DNA from: Branchiostoma floridae
Taxonomy: Eukaryota > Chordata > Leptocardii > Amphioxiformes > Branchiostomatidae
Length of the DNA stretch: 64,000 bases
Assembly: GCF_000003815.2 (NCBI RefSeq)
Contig: NC_049987.1
Span: 1,384,065-1,448,064 of the forward strand
Direction: 5' to 3'
The translations under genes were made by a program, and so were the position numbers. Shown piece by piece: positions 21,601-33,923 of the stretch. The notes under the pieces are model-generated. The model was given only the letters and a program-made list of their open reading frames with translations. It was not told where the DNA came from and did no database searches. The stretch's first letter is position 1. Every line of letters begins with the position of its first letter.

Positions 21601-22568
21601 TATGCAATTATGTAAATCAACATTACATCTAGCGTTGGCCAACCAGCGTACCGTGCGTGGGCGTGTTTTAACATGTTCGGGCATGTTCGGGCGTGTTCAG
21701 TGCAAAATGTACGTCACGATGATGCAAACGTGTGCAGTGAGAAGCCAACAGAGACACTGTACAAACGACGGGTACTTGTCGTGCCGGCGACGGTCAATCC
21801 ATCCGTCCCATCCACGTTGGTGTAACAACCAGTTTCCCGCATAGTTGCAAATCAACGTTGGTAACTCGGTCGAGATGGCGTCGGTATTTTTGTCATACCG
21901 TTCGTGCAAGTTGACACATACGTCCGCGGCGAAAGACATTGCGATAACGAGTCGACCCCAGTTTAATCGTTCCTCTTGCAGTACTTTTTCGAGCACCGTT
22001 TTCAGCCCATCCCTCGCGTTGGGTACGTTATCCACGAAATTGTCTATAATCTTTTCATATTCCTCGTCCGCCGAGATCGTATCCACCCATTGTATTACTT
22101 TTACGTACTCCACCGAACTGGGAAGCCGCCGATGTTGGGGAAACAAGCCTGGGGCTTTGTGATATAGTAACTGGCGAAAGACGTCTGTTGTTTGTGCTTT
22201 CAGCGCATCCATTAGAGACTGATCTCAGCAGATTCAACCGATTGATTGACTTAGAGACTTAGAACCAGGCCATATAAGGGCATGTCATTCACGATTGGAG
22301 AGGGGAGGTTCATTTGGGGTTGGGGTGGGGTTGTCTATCAAAAGGGCGGCCTGACCCCTATTTCACCCCGACCAGATCTAAAAACATACCTATTCCCCTA
22401 GATTTTGCCGTCATAAAATAACCTCTGACCCGCTCCTGAATAAATTATCTCAGCAGACGATGACCTCTGACCTATGACCTGCTCCGCCCGAATAAATCAT
22501 ATTTGACCTCTGACCTGCTCCTTCTTGCTCCTGAATAATAATAGTGATCCTGTCCCTACTATACTACT
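21371..22568. repeat. Right terminal inverted repeat (1,198 bp)
   Basis: Inverted copy of 18411-19608 of exactly equal length. It is followed by GAAGAT (22569-22574), which matches the six bases before the left end. Confidence 0.85.
21697..22212 (-). CDS. Bcl-2-like protein, right-arm copy (171 aa)
   Basis: Same protein as the left-arm copy, residue for residue as far as read, encoded on the opposite strand so that both genes point into the element. The only nucleotide difference noted in the ORF is a synonymous change in an alanine codon. BH1 (NWGR), BH2 (GWDGW) and the C-terminal membrane tail are intact. Having the gene inside the terminal repeat means every transposition duplicates it, and gene conversion between arms can keep both copies functional. 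Confidence 0.8.
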   Translation of the reverse strand: MDALKAQTTDVFRQLLYHKAPGLFPQHRRLPSSVEYVKVIQWVDTISADEEYEKIIDNFVDNVPNARDGLKTVLEKVLQEERLNWGRLVIAMSFAADVCVNLHERYDKNTDAISTELPTLICNYAGNWLLHQRGWDGWIDRRRHDKYPSFVQCLCWLLTAHVCIIVTYILH

Positions 22569-22574
22569 GAAGAT
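22569..22574. repeat. 6-bp target-site duplication, right (GAAGAT)
   Basis: Exact repeat of 18405-18410, directly adjoining the element end. Confidence 0.85.
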
Positions 22575-22684
22575 TGTCTAGCATTCATCAATCAAAGTTT
22601 TGTAGTTAGATTTTTGACATATAGATTCCTAGATAGAGTCAGTTCGTTGAAGAAGTCCATCAATTATGTATCAATACAGTTGCT

Positions 22685-22960
22685 TCAAATTTTCTTCAAA
22701 CAATGCCTGTTTTTAACACTTGGAGTAACTAGAGTCATTTCAATATGCAGACGCAAACTTTCTGCTTCCGAAACCTGTTCAACAACACCACAACCAATTG
22801 ACAAGTCCAGGGTGGTGTTGGACAAGAGAGCCACCTTGCGAGCTGTTCCCAATAAAATGCATTCCGTCTTCAATACTTACATAATAAGACGATTGGGCCA
22901 AACCCAGGACAAAATTGTCATAAGGTTAGGTTGCAAAGTATCAAATTTTTGATTGAGAGA
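22685..22960 (-). pseudogene. Non-LTR reverse-transcriptase C-terminal fragment
   Basis: The minus-strand frame shows LQPNLMTILSWVWPNRLIM, a stop, then KTECILLGTARK and LDLSIGCGVVEQV. This matches the segment after the YADD box of CR1/L2/jockey-like reverse transcriptases (LQ.NL..v..W...N.L..N..KTe.MLLG ... l.l.l.g..l..v). Frame quality declines downstream. It lies just outside the right end of the Polinton-like element and before the 3' exon of the propeller gene. Confidence 0.65.
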
Positions 22961-23011
22961 ATTTTGAAAAATTGCCAATGTAGCTTATTGTTAGTATCCA
23001 GATTTCACTTT

Positions 23012-26000
23012 TTACTGGTCAGGTTTAGCTGACTGCCGAAGCCCGGAGAGCCGCTGGACAGTAGCGGTGATGGTTTCACCTGTCGTCTATGGACGTCCTG
23101 GAAAAATTAACATAATTAACGAGATGCGATGTGGAATTACGTGTCTTTGACAAGCGAAATAATGATCTAACGTGCTTAAAAAGTGGCGAATACGTAATGG
23201 CATTGAGTCGCGATGCAATTGCAGCTTACAACAATAATAGGTTTGTCAGGATAAAACACTGAGAAACTACCAATTCTCTGTGTCTATTTTGTCACAGACT
23301 TTGGACAAGAATATCTCAAGAACGAGGTGGCGAATCGTCATGAATTCCGTTATGTAGATGACTGAGTAATGAGACTTATATATTCATCTAATAAATATGC
23401 AAATCAACAGATGTTTCGCATAATTAATGTTGAAATTTCAAAATCAACTGTATCCATAAAAGGACTCTCAAACTTGTCAAAACTTGGGAAAGAGAGAAAT
23501 CATTATGGATATCAATTGTTTAAATGAAGACATTATTTTCATAATTAATTAGAAAATGCTATAAATTCATAGCGGTACACGATGGGAATTTTATTCTTGC
23601 AGCATTATGAATATAAGTAAAGGTGAACACTACTAGACGTCGATCACGCAAATCAGTGTCATAATTACATACTTTCATTCTTTGAACAACTTATGGTATT
23701 TGGATAGAGCAACGGAGACAAGTTATGCAAATGAGGACATTGATTACATGATTAATGAAACTTTGTATATTACTTCACCGGAAAAGGTTGATATCATTCG
23801 GCGGAGCTATGAAGTTGTGACAATCTAGTTGTGTCATAAAATGAGAAAATTTTTTACCACCTGTCTGGCTTCGTACTTTATGCATGCGTAAATAAAAATC
23901 CATATATCATATGATCGAAACAAATATGTTTAAACAGTTTGGCGAATCCGTCAGGAGTTGTACTTACCATTGATTACACCAGGAGGCTCTGCCTTGGACA
24001 GGTAGATGCCATATGGGTACTTTAGGCCATCCACCTGTGCCATCCACCTGCTTGTCTTTGTTAGGTGGGACTTGGACAGCCTGGAGTTGTGGAACCAAAT
24101 ATGATCGATGCTAGGTTTTTTAGTGTATACACATGAGTATACTTAAGTTAAGAGTTTAAAAATAGGGATTCAAAACTATAGATACATATATTCTTATACA
24201 GATGTTGGTTTGCATTTTTGCACGTATATGAGGATATGTTTTTATACTTATATGTTATTTCAGTATTTCATTTCATGCAGCCTGGAAATGTAAACCAAAA
24301 AAACGTATTTTCGTGTGTACGCATGCGTATACTTAGAGTAAGGGTGTAAAAAAGGACTTCAAAACATTGAATATATATTTCTATACTTTGATGCATAATT
24401 TCACTAGGTATACAGATTTATTTCTACAAATTGCTTTCAGTTAATAAAGGGGATTTCCTCACTTTCCGATTTTTCCCTGCCAGAATGAATCCTGCCAGGC
24501 AGAAGACCAGTAGACGAAGTTCTCATCCACTGCAATTCCCCGAACATACTTGTCGTGTTCATACATCACTTCTCGGGTATCGTTGCCCAGCAGGTCTGAG
24601 CTGTAGATGCCACATCCCTGATTACCGTAGTACAGCCGATCCTCTAAATCAGATGAACAAATATACTGATCACTACTAAGTAGTTAGAGTTTTTCTTAAG
24701 AGTACAGAGCAGAGAAAACATGCACATACGCAGTGCCTTACACGCACAGGTAGTCTAAAGATCAATGAACATGTGATAAAGTCAGAATACCAATGACAAT
24801 CATTCATTTGCCTTAAAGGGCCTAGTAAAACTATATAAAGAACAGATAATGTAAACTATGGGATTCAGCATGCTACAGGCACTCGTGCAGTTCACATCAG
24901 TGGTGGTCTGGCTGAGAAAGTTTACTCAGAAGTTACTGTTCAAGTCATGTTCGAAAGCTAGATACAACAGACAATAAATTGAAGTATGACTACACATAAA
25001 GAAGTTAGTTTGAAGTACACCTAGCCCAGAATATGAAGTAATGATAATACAGGGTGGATATTAAGTGTGGGAAATTCACAAGCAGTTAAGATATGGTCTA
25101 TACTGGTATCTTGCCACAGGCCAAGACACGAATATTACAAGTAATATTTCCACACACAGAACTGAGAGCTGATTCAGCTATGAGGAAAACATCTTCAAGT
25201 TGGATATTTAGATGCAATTTGATACTTCGATAATGGAATTTGATACTTTTTAAACATTTTGACAGGGCTTAAAAGTTCTCTTATTCGCCGCATGTCAGGT
25301 AAAATTATGAACATGATTCATAATATTGAAGAAAGTTGATTTTCACAAAACTGCAGATAGTATGGTCTTATATTGGATTTTATCTGATTGCAACCTCCTA
25401 GGATCATGTAACTTCGTCACTTACATTGGGTCATTCTATTTGGTTTGACAGTGTTCCTATGGTCTCCTGTGAAAACCAGTAGAGAATATTTGAATCCTGT
25501 GACCAGTATTATGCTAATCTGTCCCTGGCCTTTGTTCCCGGCTGGTAGACAGTTTGGCATGTTTATGAGTTTATGTGGTTATGGGGGTCAATCCACCTTT
25601 TAAGTCACAGTGGGAGTACCTTCTTAATGTTCTCGCCCTAGGTATGATTTTGTCCCCTATACGTAGATATGATCATATTGGCAACAAGTCACTAACTAGA
25701 GCCTGTTTCCTCACCTTTGAAGTCTATTGTAATACAGATGGGATCACGCAGACCCGTGATGATGGTGGTTTGTTCACTGCCGTCCATCTCAGCACGGTAA
25801 ATACTTCCTTTAGAACCGTCCACCCAGTACATGAATCTGTAGAAAAGATACCGACAAACAGAAATATTATATCTCCGCGAAATGTATGGAAATTGTTGTT
25901 TTATTGTGCATCAACTCATTAAGTCAATAGTTTCAACAGTTTTCTTTAGAAAACAACAGCCTCGCAGCGTGTACAAAACAAGATGAATAACACTGATTTG

Positions 26001-29000
26001 TACAATTGTTGCATTAACAAGTACAATACACGACGAAGAAATACCAACCAAAGTTATACAAAATGTCATTCAATGAACACTACAGTAAGGACAAGAACGT
26101 CCTAACAGTATTACTGAGAGGACTTGATGTACAGGCGTATAGCCTGATGATTATAAAGCTAAAACTACAATAATCCATTTGCACTGATGACCTTCTCTAC
26201 CTAAGACCACGCAATACAAAAGTAGCAAAAATAGTTGACTTCAGTATAAAATCTAAGACTAAACACACGGAGTATGGTATACGAACAATAGTTTTTTTTT
26301 AAAATTATTTTGTACACAATATTTCATACGAATTTTGCACTGATGATCTCCTCTACCTAAGACCACGCAATAAAAAAAGGTACCAAAAATAGTTGACCTC
26401 AGTACCTAGGGCCATGTTGATTGATGATATGGATGGCATCCTATTGCAACACATTCTACACATATTATCTAACTTTGGAAATTACTTTGGCATTCTATGA
26501 GATAAATATCCGTTTTCCGATTTTTTTTTTTCTATGGCATATTTTAGAACTGCTTTGTACGATTTACAGTATTATGAAATGCATTTTACTCACTTATTCC
26601 TGGGGTCCAGGACCAGGCCTTCAGACCGGAAGCCTGGTGACGTCAGGAGTGTCCTGGCGGACGATCCATTCATCTTTGCCACAGAGATAGACTTTGCGCC
26701 AGATACAGACCAGTAGATATTACCCCCAGCGTGGTCCAACGCCAGGCCATTGGCAGCTGCAGAAAAGGTATGCTTATTTATTACTTATATTTATTTCGTT
26801 TGTTTAATTTATATTAATTGTAATTAGTAAGTAAAGGGAGGCCTTCGTATAAGCAGAAGCTATTGGACTCCCTTGCACTTTTATGTTCCTTTATATCTTA
26901 TCGTCATGTAGTTGCTGTTTTTTTAGTTCAAAACAAATAAACAATGTACAGATTCCCCAAAGATGTTGGGGTTTTCCCAAAAGACCGACAAATCTCAGCC
27001 CAGAAATACGTAACTAAGCCCACCATGCAGTCAGTCTATTTCTGTTAACTTTGATTGCATTCTAATCTCTAAACTGATGTCATGATTATATCACGTTTGC
27101 AGCCTTTCAAAGCCATTTGCAGATTATGTCCAAGCAGATGTTAGGATCTGCTTTATTCTCCATGTCCTTAGCCTTTATTTGCAACATTTTTCATTCTTTT
27201 GTAGAATTGTATTCTGATAAAGATTCGCCTTTTCCCACATCAACAAAAGAACAAAGATGGATTCGTTCATATACTGAGATCATCTGGATACAGCTTTCTC
27301 CAAAATGTTCTGGATATAACTTTTTTTTTCCTGAACCAAAATCATGTTTGTCATTTTGCAATGCTTACTTCTGACTTTGAATTTAGGATTACAATTGCAA
27401 TTTATAACTTACTGCTTCCGGTATTTATGATGGTTTCCATGCCGCTTCCATCCCGACGAGCCCGTTTGATGTTGCAGTTCCCGCTATCTGACCAGTACAC
27501 ATAGTCTGTGATCGGGTCGTAATCCAGGGCTACGGGCTGTCCAACACCTACCAGTGGAAGTGTGACCTTTGATCCGGAAGTGATGTCAACTTGCAGAATG
27601 GCATTCTCCTCACTGTCAGCGACCAAGAGAAATAGCTCCCTGTTCTTACGGGAGTCAAGGTTTTCTAAAGATGGAGGAAATCAGACTATTAGAAAAATGC
27701 AACGGCTGTTTCCCAAACAATCGCAATATTTTAAATCAGTATCTATATTCTTTAACATATAATATCACGAAAAGTATCAAATCATGGAATTATGATAGTC
27801 AACGCTGTTTTGGGCGACGACTCTGGGGTTAGCATAACAGTGTAGTATACGTCCTATTGACAAAAATGCCAGGAATTTTTCATGAATTCCTCCGGGCGTG
27901 CGAAGTTGCTCATCCTTTTGGAGGGGAATAATTCAAGAAGGTGTTGACGGATGGTTGTTATTTTCAGAATTTGGATAGCTACACACGTGTCCTTTACATG
28001 ATTAAACACTGATTATGCAAATCTTACTTACGTCCATAATTAATGAGAACGTTTTATAAATCCACTGCATAGGATACTTGGCTATGAAAATTATAGAAAG
28101 ACATCAATTGTGCTTTTTTTCTAATTTTCAAGTATCGGAATGAGAATGTATTGTAATTCCATAGAGGTAAATCATTGCGGTTTCCTATCTGCGATATTTG
28201 GCAGCTAAATAAATTGGGAATTAGGGTATCATTTACATATGTTAATAGGAATCGATATAAAGGCTTTTACTGCGTAAAACAATTTTTATATACAACTAGG
28301 TCGAGGGATATAACACAAATACGAAAACAATCAATAACACAAAACAAACATATAAACCATACAGCCGTCGCCATGACCATGGTTTTTAATTGCCACATTT
28401 TTATAGTAATGATGTTGCCCAACACACCATGCCGAATGGCCCACAAAACAGCTGAAACCCAACTTACCTGTCGTCTTACTCGTTTTGTCAAGATGCTGCT
28501 CTGAGGCGGGGCCGGTTCGGCTTCGCTCCTTGTCCAGGTCGAGCTTCAACGCGTGAACAGTGGTGGGCAGTTGGCGCATGTCGTCTTGGTCACGCTTCAA
28601 GGTGTCAACAGTGGTGGTCAGTTCATACATCTCCTGCAAACGTATAAATATATATATGTACGTCAGAATACCAAACGTTAAAAAAAGGAAATAACGAAAA
28701 GTTCTGACTTGATGGACTCAATAAACAGAAAAGAAGCAGTGTCTAAAAAATTGATTTCCAGCTTTTTTTTATTTTGTGATACAAGAGCGTCTACCTCATT
28801 GTTGATGAACGCCAGAAGGGCAAGTCCCATAGCGACCAGGCTTAGCAGCACCGCAATGCCCGCGACCATATATATAAGCTGGGAGCGGATGAAGCTACAG
28901 AGAGCACAGCGACCACTTACTCCAGCAGGATACATGCGGTCTGTTAGAAAACAAGGGGATTTAAAACAATGATTTTTTTCAAAATTTTTAAACTTTAATT

Positions 29001-31243
29001 TCCAACACGAAAATTAAAAACGACAGTTTTGACTGTCCAACGGACTGTCCAACTCCTGTCTTTTTCAAAGAATTAGAATGACTGACAAAGAACGGGGATG
29101 GACAGTCGAAATTTGTGTAAGTCCAAGTTTTGTGCTGTAAATTACGTATACAGCTTAATTTTCCTTTAGAATAGGCAAATCGTAAATAACACAGTACAAC
29201 AGATTAAATTATGATCGTTAGCAGAAGATTATTCAATTAGTGACATAACCCAGACGTAGATTTGCAGAACCAACGGAACGGACGGTACATATAAATTCAG
29301 CAATCTATTTATTTACTAGTATTTTATTTCTATTTTCTTTAACATACAAATGGCTCGCCGATCTAGGGAGTAAGTCTCAAAAGTTTGTTTTAAAAACTGC
29401 GCATTTTTGCTGGGGACGGACTGATCACAGACTTTTTTTTATACTTTCCACAGTATTATACCAATCTTCGTAAAAACTGATGAGAAAATGTAGCAGATAT
29501 TGACTGACTGAAGTCAATGAAGGGATTTTCTTCAAACCAAACTGTTCAAATAGCACTTCAAAATTTACGCCTGGGGTCCAAATGGACCCCACTCGGGTGT
29601 TTGAGGGTTAAGTAATATAGCAAAATATAAATCACATTTGTCTGTATTTCAGCCGAGTTAGTGCCATAGCGAGATGTCATGACGTCACGTCCGTCGAAGC
29701 TTGTTTAACGATTTTGAAGTCATAGAGTTATCAAGCAGTTCATGATAGAACCGACCAAAGAGAAGTATATAAGACAGTCATTTTGTAACAAGACAACAAA
29801 GGCTTGTATGGCACCCTCGCGACCCAGGTATATATTGCCTCCTTCGGTCAATGTTTACCAAGGTAAAATCCTAATTGATATCCGTCTTGGACCAAGATCG
29901 TAAGCATTATCGTATGGAAATTTTACGACAAAGCTTACAAAGGACTTTAAAGATTTACCTGCTCTGGAGGCGTACATAGGGTTGGGTATACTCGCAGTGG
30001 CGTCGGCACGTGCTTGCCAATCAGTCTGCTGCTTTGGTGTGGTGCCTGGAAGAAAATTACAAAATCAAAATGGCGTATACGGTATGAATAAGGAGAATAG
30101 TCACTTCAAGATTTTATGAAATTAAAATACAATATGGTGTGAACAAATATAAATCCATTAACTATGGTAGTATCACTTTACAAATTGACACCCTTCTCCT
30201 GTTATTGTACATCGCACCATCAGAGAGTCATTCTTCAAACTCGAGTTGTTTTTGTCGCATGGCAATCGGAAATCCATGGCAATCTCGTGTTTACAGGCTC
30301 ATCTATAAAATCCACACCTCCCATATTGTGTAACTTATAAATATACTAATAAATGTCGAATGTTCAAGTTCAATGACGTTCACATGGAAACTACACCCTC
30401 TTAACGGAAGAATGACGGTTATCAGTAGCAGAAGATTCTCTCTGACTCCCCTTGAAATTAAAGTGTGTAAATGTATACCTATATCACCTTACCGCCAGCT
30501 GCACTCTGTGCGTTCCTGGGTTTGCGAGTGCCGCTCATGTTCCTGTCATTCCTTCGTGGGATCGAAGTGTCAGTATCATTCCTGGAAGTGACAGTATCAT
30601 TCCCGGAAGTGCTAGCATCATTCCTGGATGTGCCAACATCATTCTCGGATGTGCCAGCATTATTCCCGGATGTACCAGCAGCTTCCATTTCGTGTGACAG
30701 GCTGTTGTCATCAGCAGCACCTTCGTCCTGATATCTGACGGCATATGGGTCCATGCTGGCTGGTCGATGGTCTTTATCAGCATCAGCACCTTCCTCCTGA
30801 TACCTGACGGCATATGGCTCCATGCTGGCTGGCCGCAAGTCAGTATCAGGATCCGTGCCCTCGCCCTTCAGGTCATGTCCGTATACCGGGTTGGAGGCCT
30901 CACGTGCACGCACGGGGTCAGAGGGCCACAGGTTTTCCATGTGCTCGTACGTGAGGTTAGATAGGGGGTTCATGTGCGGGGAGGCTTCGTTTGGAGGATG
31001 TGGAAATTCACGCATGGTACCGCCGCCCCCGGTAAGGGCTGGAGCACTGTTCTCGGGTCTATCACGTCCTGCTAAGGCATGGCACATGTATGTATCGTTC
31101 TTTGGTTGAATAGTGTCCTTTCCCTGCCCGCTATGAGTTGCAGCTTTACCTTTATAAGGCATGGTCAGCTCGTGTGTAACAGCGTATGGACTGATGTTGG
31201 GATCACTGTTGGTTGTTCTATGGGTAAGACTTCCCGTGTACGT
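23012..31243 (-). CDS. Type II membrane protein with NPxY motifs, coiled coil and YWTD propeller
   Basis: Ten exons with GT-AG borders and matching phases: 31243-30493, 30045-29959, 28940-28795, 28633-28468, 27664-27413, 26756-26594, 25836-25715, 24643-24463, 24080-23968, 23079-23012 (TAA at 23014-23012). From the Met at 31162 the product is 655 aa. The frame stays open to the acceptor at 31243, so a further 5' exon is likely. In order: a long polar cytoplasmic part with SNPVYGHD, two DPYAVRYQ repeats, a run of seven-residue TSxNDxx repeats and IPNPMYAS; a single membrane segment (LIYMVAGIAVLLSLVAMGL); a short coiled coil; then six YWTD-type blades (LFLLVADSE, YVYWSDSG, IYWSVSG, MYWVDGS, LYYGNQG, VYWSSAW) making one complete LDLR class B propeller; and a short tail. 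It probably binds a ligand at the cell surface. The orientation is reversed relative to LDL receptors. The partner is unknown. Confidence 0.8.
24110..24420. repeat. Diverged direct duplication in an intron
   Basis: Text of the form tatacttaagttaagagttta ... ttcaaaac ... atatattcttatac near 24135-24200 recurs near 24325-24400 (gtatacttagagtaagggtg ... cttcaaaacatt ... atatatttctatac). It is an old local duplication within an intron of the propeller gene. Confidence 0.4.
26177..26410. repeat. Direct duplication in an intron (period about 157 bp)
   Basis: The block gcactgatgaccttctctac followed by ctaagaccacgcaat and aaaatagttgac occurs at about 26178-26245. It recurs with small changes at about 26337-26405. 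Confidence 0.6.
30556..30690 (-). repeat. Coding 21-bp minisatellite (TSxNDxx repeats)
   Basis: Within the first known exon of the propeller gene, a 21-base unit encodes about seven imperfect seven-residue repeats of the type GTSxNDx/DTSxxND (for example GTSGNNA, GTSENDV, GTSRNDA). It forms a low-complexity cytoplasmic linker and is likely to vary in length between alleles. Confidence 0.7.
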
Positions 31244-31249
31244 CTGTAA

Positions 31250-32730
31250 TGCAAAAAGTAATTACTCAAGCAACTGGGTATGGTTTTTAAAACGGTCAGT
31301 ATGCCGGTTGGATCCGAGAGGACCAATGATCAGGGGTTATATGAAGACTTACCGTATACAATCTGTCGGAAATGCGCTTGCTAAAAGTTGACAGATCAGG
31401 TTAGCATTTGAGGGCAAGTTTTTATGCATGGTCTGAAGGTTTAATTCTTGAGATAATGAAACCTTTGTTTTCCTGCACTTATCCATAGGATTACGTACAT
31501 TACGTTGATGAAGAAAAGATATGCAGGTAATAAGATATGCCAAAAAGTATTTACTCAAGCGACTGGATATGATTTTGGAAACGGTCAGACGTTTCAACTA
31601 GCATCCATTAGTTTTCGTTAGTGATACTGGAGTGATCTGGAAAAAAAACCTGAAAAAATCGGATTCGAATTAAAAAAAACAACAAAGGTAAAACAAAGTC
31701 AAACTGAAGACAATTTCGGATTTCATTGGGAAAGAAAGCTAAGACACAGTTAATGCAAATGAGTCAATTATCTCCTGTTGCTTATGTCCCAAGTGCCTGA
31801 AAGTTCCATACGTCGGTTACGTACGAGTTATTAGTAATTCCAACAGATTCTATACGGTTAGTCTTCAGATCACTGGTCCTCAGGGCAGCAATTGGCATAC
31901 GAACGACCATTCCACTATTCAATGGGGATGCGGAAAGCCCCGAGATGGACAAATGTTGATTTTTTTAAGGTAATCAACAAGCACAGAGTTTTACCTGCCT
32001 TAGCCACACCTAAACTGCCGAAATTTTTAGAAAAAAACTGAATTGGGTTGGGTTGTCAGTCAGACTGATTTCCAAGGGATCTCAAAATAGGATACAAAGA
32101 CAAATAAATACAATGATATAAAAGTAAGTTACAGGTAATACAAGTAAACCGTGATTAATTCTTAATTCGTGTCCCATTGGTTTTATAAAGAAGGTTAGAA
32201 GTGGTAGAATCTATTTTGAGTGATGGTGTTTGCAATACATTTATTGCTAATCTTAAATACATATTCCTGGCAGTGGCACTAGAAGGATAACTGATTATGG
32301 TAATCTGATCTGGGACCAAGCAGAGCCACGCCAATCAGGAAAGTGTCTGTCCTTATGGCAAACAATAACTCCTGCTGTGATTTGGAACCGGTACTTTTGT
32401 TTCGAAGACAAATTAAGCACTAGTTTCTATACTGATTCTTTATAAAAAATATCACCAGCCAAAAATACGTTATATTTACGAATCATTACATGAATTAAAC
32501 TTCTATAATTGAAAACAGTGGAATGATAGATTTCCTCAATTCATTCTGTGAATTTAGCGCCAAAACTATACCACCATTTTTCATGGAGATAATGATTATC
32601 AAACACACAAGGGATTAATCGTAAAGAAAGCGTACAGCATTACATAGCGCCATAGAAACACAGAAAAAAACTCAAAGTATCATTGAGATAACCCCTGGCC
32701 GATTCTCCTGCCTGGATATTACATCATTAC
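31250..32730. other. Region upstream of the propeller gene
   Basis: A donor-like site (TATACG before GTAAGT, 31354-31349, minus strand) with a possible small exon beginning after cttttag near 31384 could be the missing 5' exon. It fits the phase of the exon at 31243 but is too short to be sure. The rest to 32730 is AT-rich and shows no gene. Confidence 0.3.
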
Positions 32731-33699
32731 AATTAACCGATGGCACCAGCTTACGCGTTCCTCTTACATGTATGTGCAAATCCAATCGTCAAGTCAACCG
32801 ACTAATAAGAACTGCATGATTTGGTTAAAATGAGAGAAGCCACACCACATCATGTTGAACACGAGGTGCACCGCAGACGTACATTACATATGAGATGTTT
32901 CTTCACATCAACGTTTGTCTCCTTGAGACATCTTTATCTCACATGTCACATTGCAGCAAGTACCTTGAAAGTTTAGGTATACACTGAAAATGACACTGCA
33001 TGAAAACCGCTCTTTAAGCTCTCTTAAAGTGTGCTTAAGGGTGCCGTATTGGCATTCTTTAAGTTACTTTAAGCAATGCTTACGCATTCGTAAATATTAT
33101 GTTTAAGCCATAATTACATGCGTCCGTAAACGGCACGTAGTGGCACACATTTAAGCAACATTTAAGTTTCGTAAAGCATACTTAATTCCAAATGATTACG
33201 CTACCTTTAAGCTCTGTAAAGTTCCGTAAAAGATTTGATTTAAGTTGTCTTAAAGTTTTCTTAAAGAGTAATTAATGGCACTCATTTAAGATCTGTAAAT
33301 CAGTTGGAAATATCGATATTTAAGCTTGACATAAGCTTCTTTATTTCAATGATATTTCATACTACGATCATGTGTCAGTGAATGTATCTTTTATGTAATG
33401 TGGTGTAATGTTATGTAATTCAGGTATCCTTTCTTGTTTGTTTTTTATGGCCAGCCGTTGTTGTGTTCCAATCTTTGCACATGCACGTAATCAAATATGC
33501 CATGTTTAGCTCCACCCTCTATGTCTCGGCGTGATGCATTCACTCCTGGGCCAGTAGAACACCTTGCTTTCTGCATTCTTCGTCCAGTTCCGTCCATTCA
33601 GATGTCTCAGGCCTCCATGTCATCTGGAAATCTTGAACTACGTAGACTTTCGTTCAGGGTTGAAGGAGATACATGCCCCATAAATCGACTATCCGGCGA

Positions 33700-33763
33700 G
33701 GCGGCGTAACTCCCCGGGCTTGATACGGGGCATGTTGCTAGGGGCCCGGGGAGTTACACCGCT
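33700..33763. repeat. 20-bp imperfect inverted repeat (hairpin)
   Basis: The left arm 33700-33719 (ending gtaactccccgggc) and right arm 33744-33763 (gcccggggagttac...) pair with about two mismatches around a 24-base loop. It lies in the GC-rich interior of the CACTG element. Confidence 0.7.
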
Positions 33764-33853
33764 GCGCTCCCTTGCCTACTCCAGGAAACCAAACTGGGTA
33801 ACGGGAATACCGATCCCCGCCTGCCCAACGCGGCCGCACTACCAGCTGGCCCC

Positions 33854-33923
33854 ACTTACGTCGGCCCGCGACTATCGCTCGCTTCTCCGAGAGGCAAAGC
33901 GATAGTCGGGGGCCGACGTAAGT
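33854..33923. repeat. 26-bp near-perfect inverted repeat (hairpin)
   Basis: The left arm 33854-33879 (starting acttacgtcggccc) and right arm 33898-33923 pair with one mismatch around an 18-base loop. It is very GC-rich and sits about 90 bases from the other hairpin. It could be an RNA hairpin or a nested palindromic insertion. Confidence 0.8.

Larger units (their letters stand above)
18411..22568. mobile_element. Polinton/Maverick-like element with 1.2-kb TIRs carrying Bcl-2-like genes
   Basis: The element begins AGTAGTATAGTAGGGACAGG and ends with the complement. It has inverted terminal repeats of 1,198 bp (18411-19608 and 21371-22568) and is flanked by a perfect 6-bp duplication, GAAGAT. 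AG...CT ends, long terminal repeats and 6-bp duplications are the known hallmarks of Polintons/Mavericks, which insert with a retrovirus-like integrase. Here no integrase, DNA polymerase B, packaging ATPase or capsid gene is visible. What is present is one Bcl-2-like ORF in each terminal repeat, a C2H2/chromo-like ORF, palindrome arrays and a run of N. It is either a nonautonomous derivative or a full element whose core is hidden in a wrongly sized gap. The terminal repeats differ at only a few positions, so it is young or homogenised. Confidence 0.8.

Noticed and set aside
18411-22568. CRISPR-like or satellite interpretation of the CTCCGGAG array
   Set aside because: Spacers are short, A/T-rich and repeated rather than unique, and the array is tied to the terminal repeats of a eukaryotic mobile element.
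31349-31597. Minus-strand ORF as the first exon of the propeller gene
   Set aside because: Its frame (ending ...DCIR) does not match the phase of the exon at 31243; only a different, much shorter frame fits.
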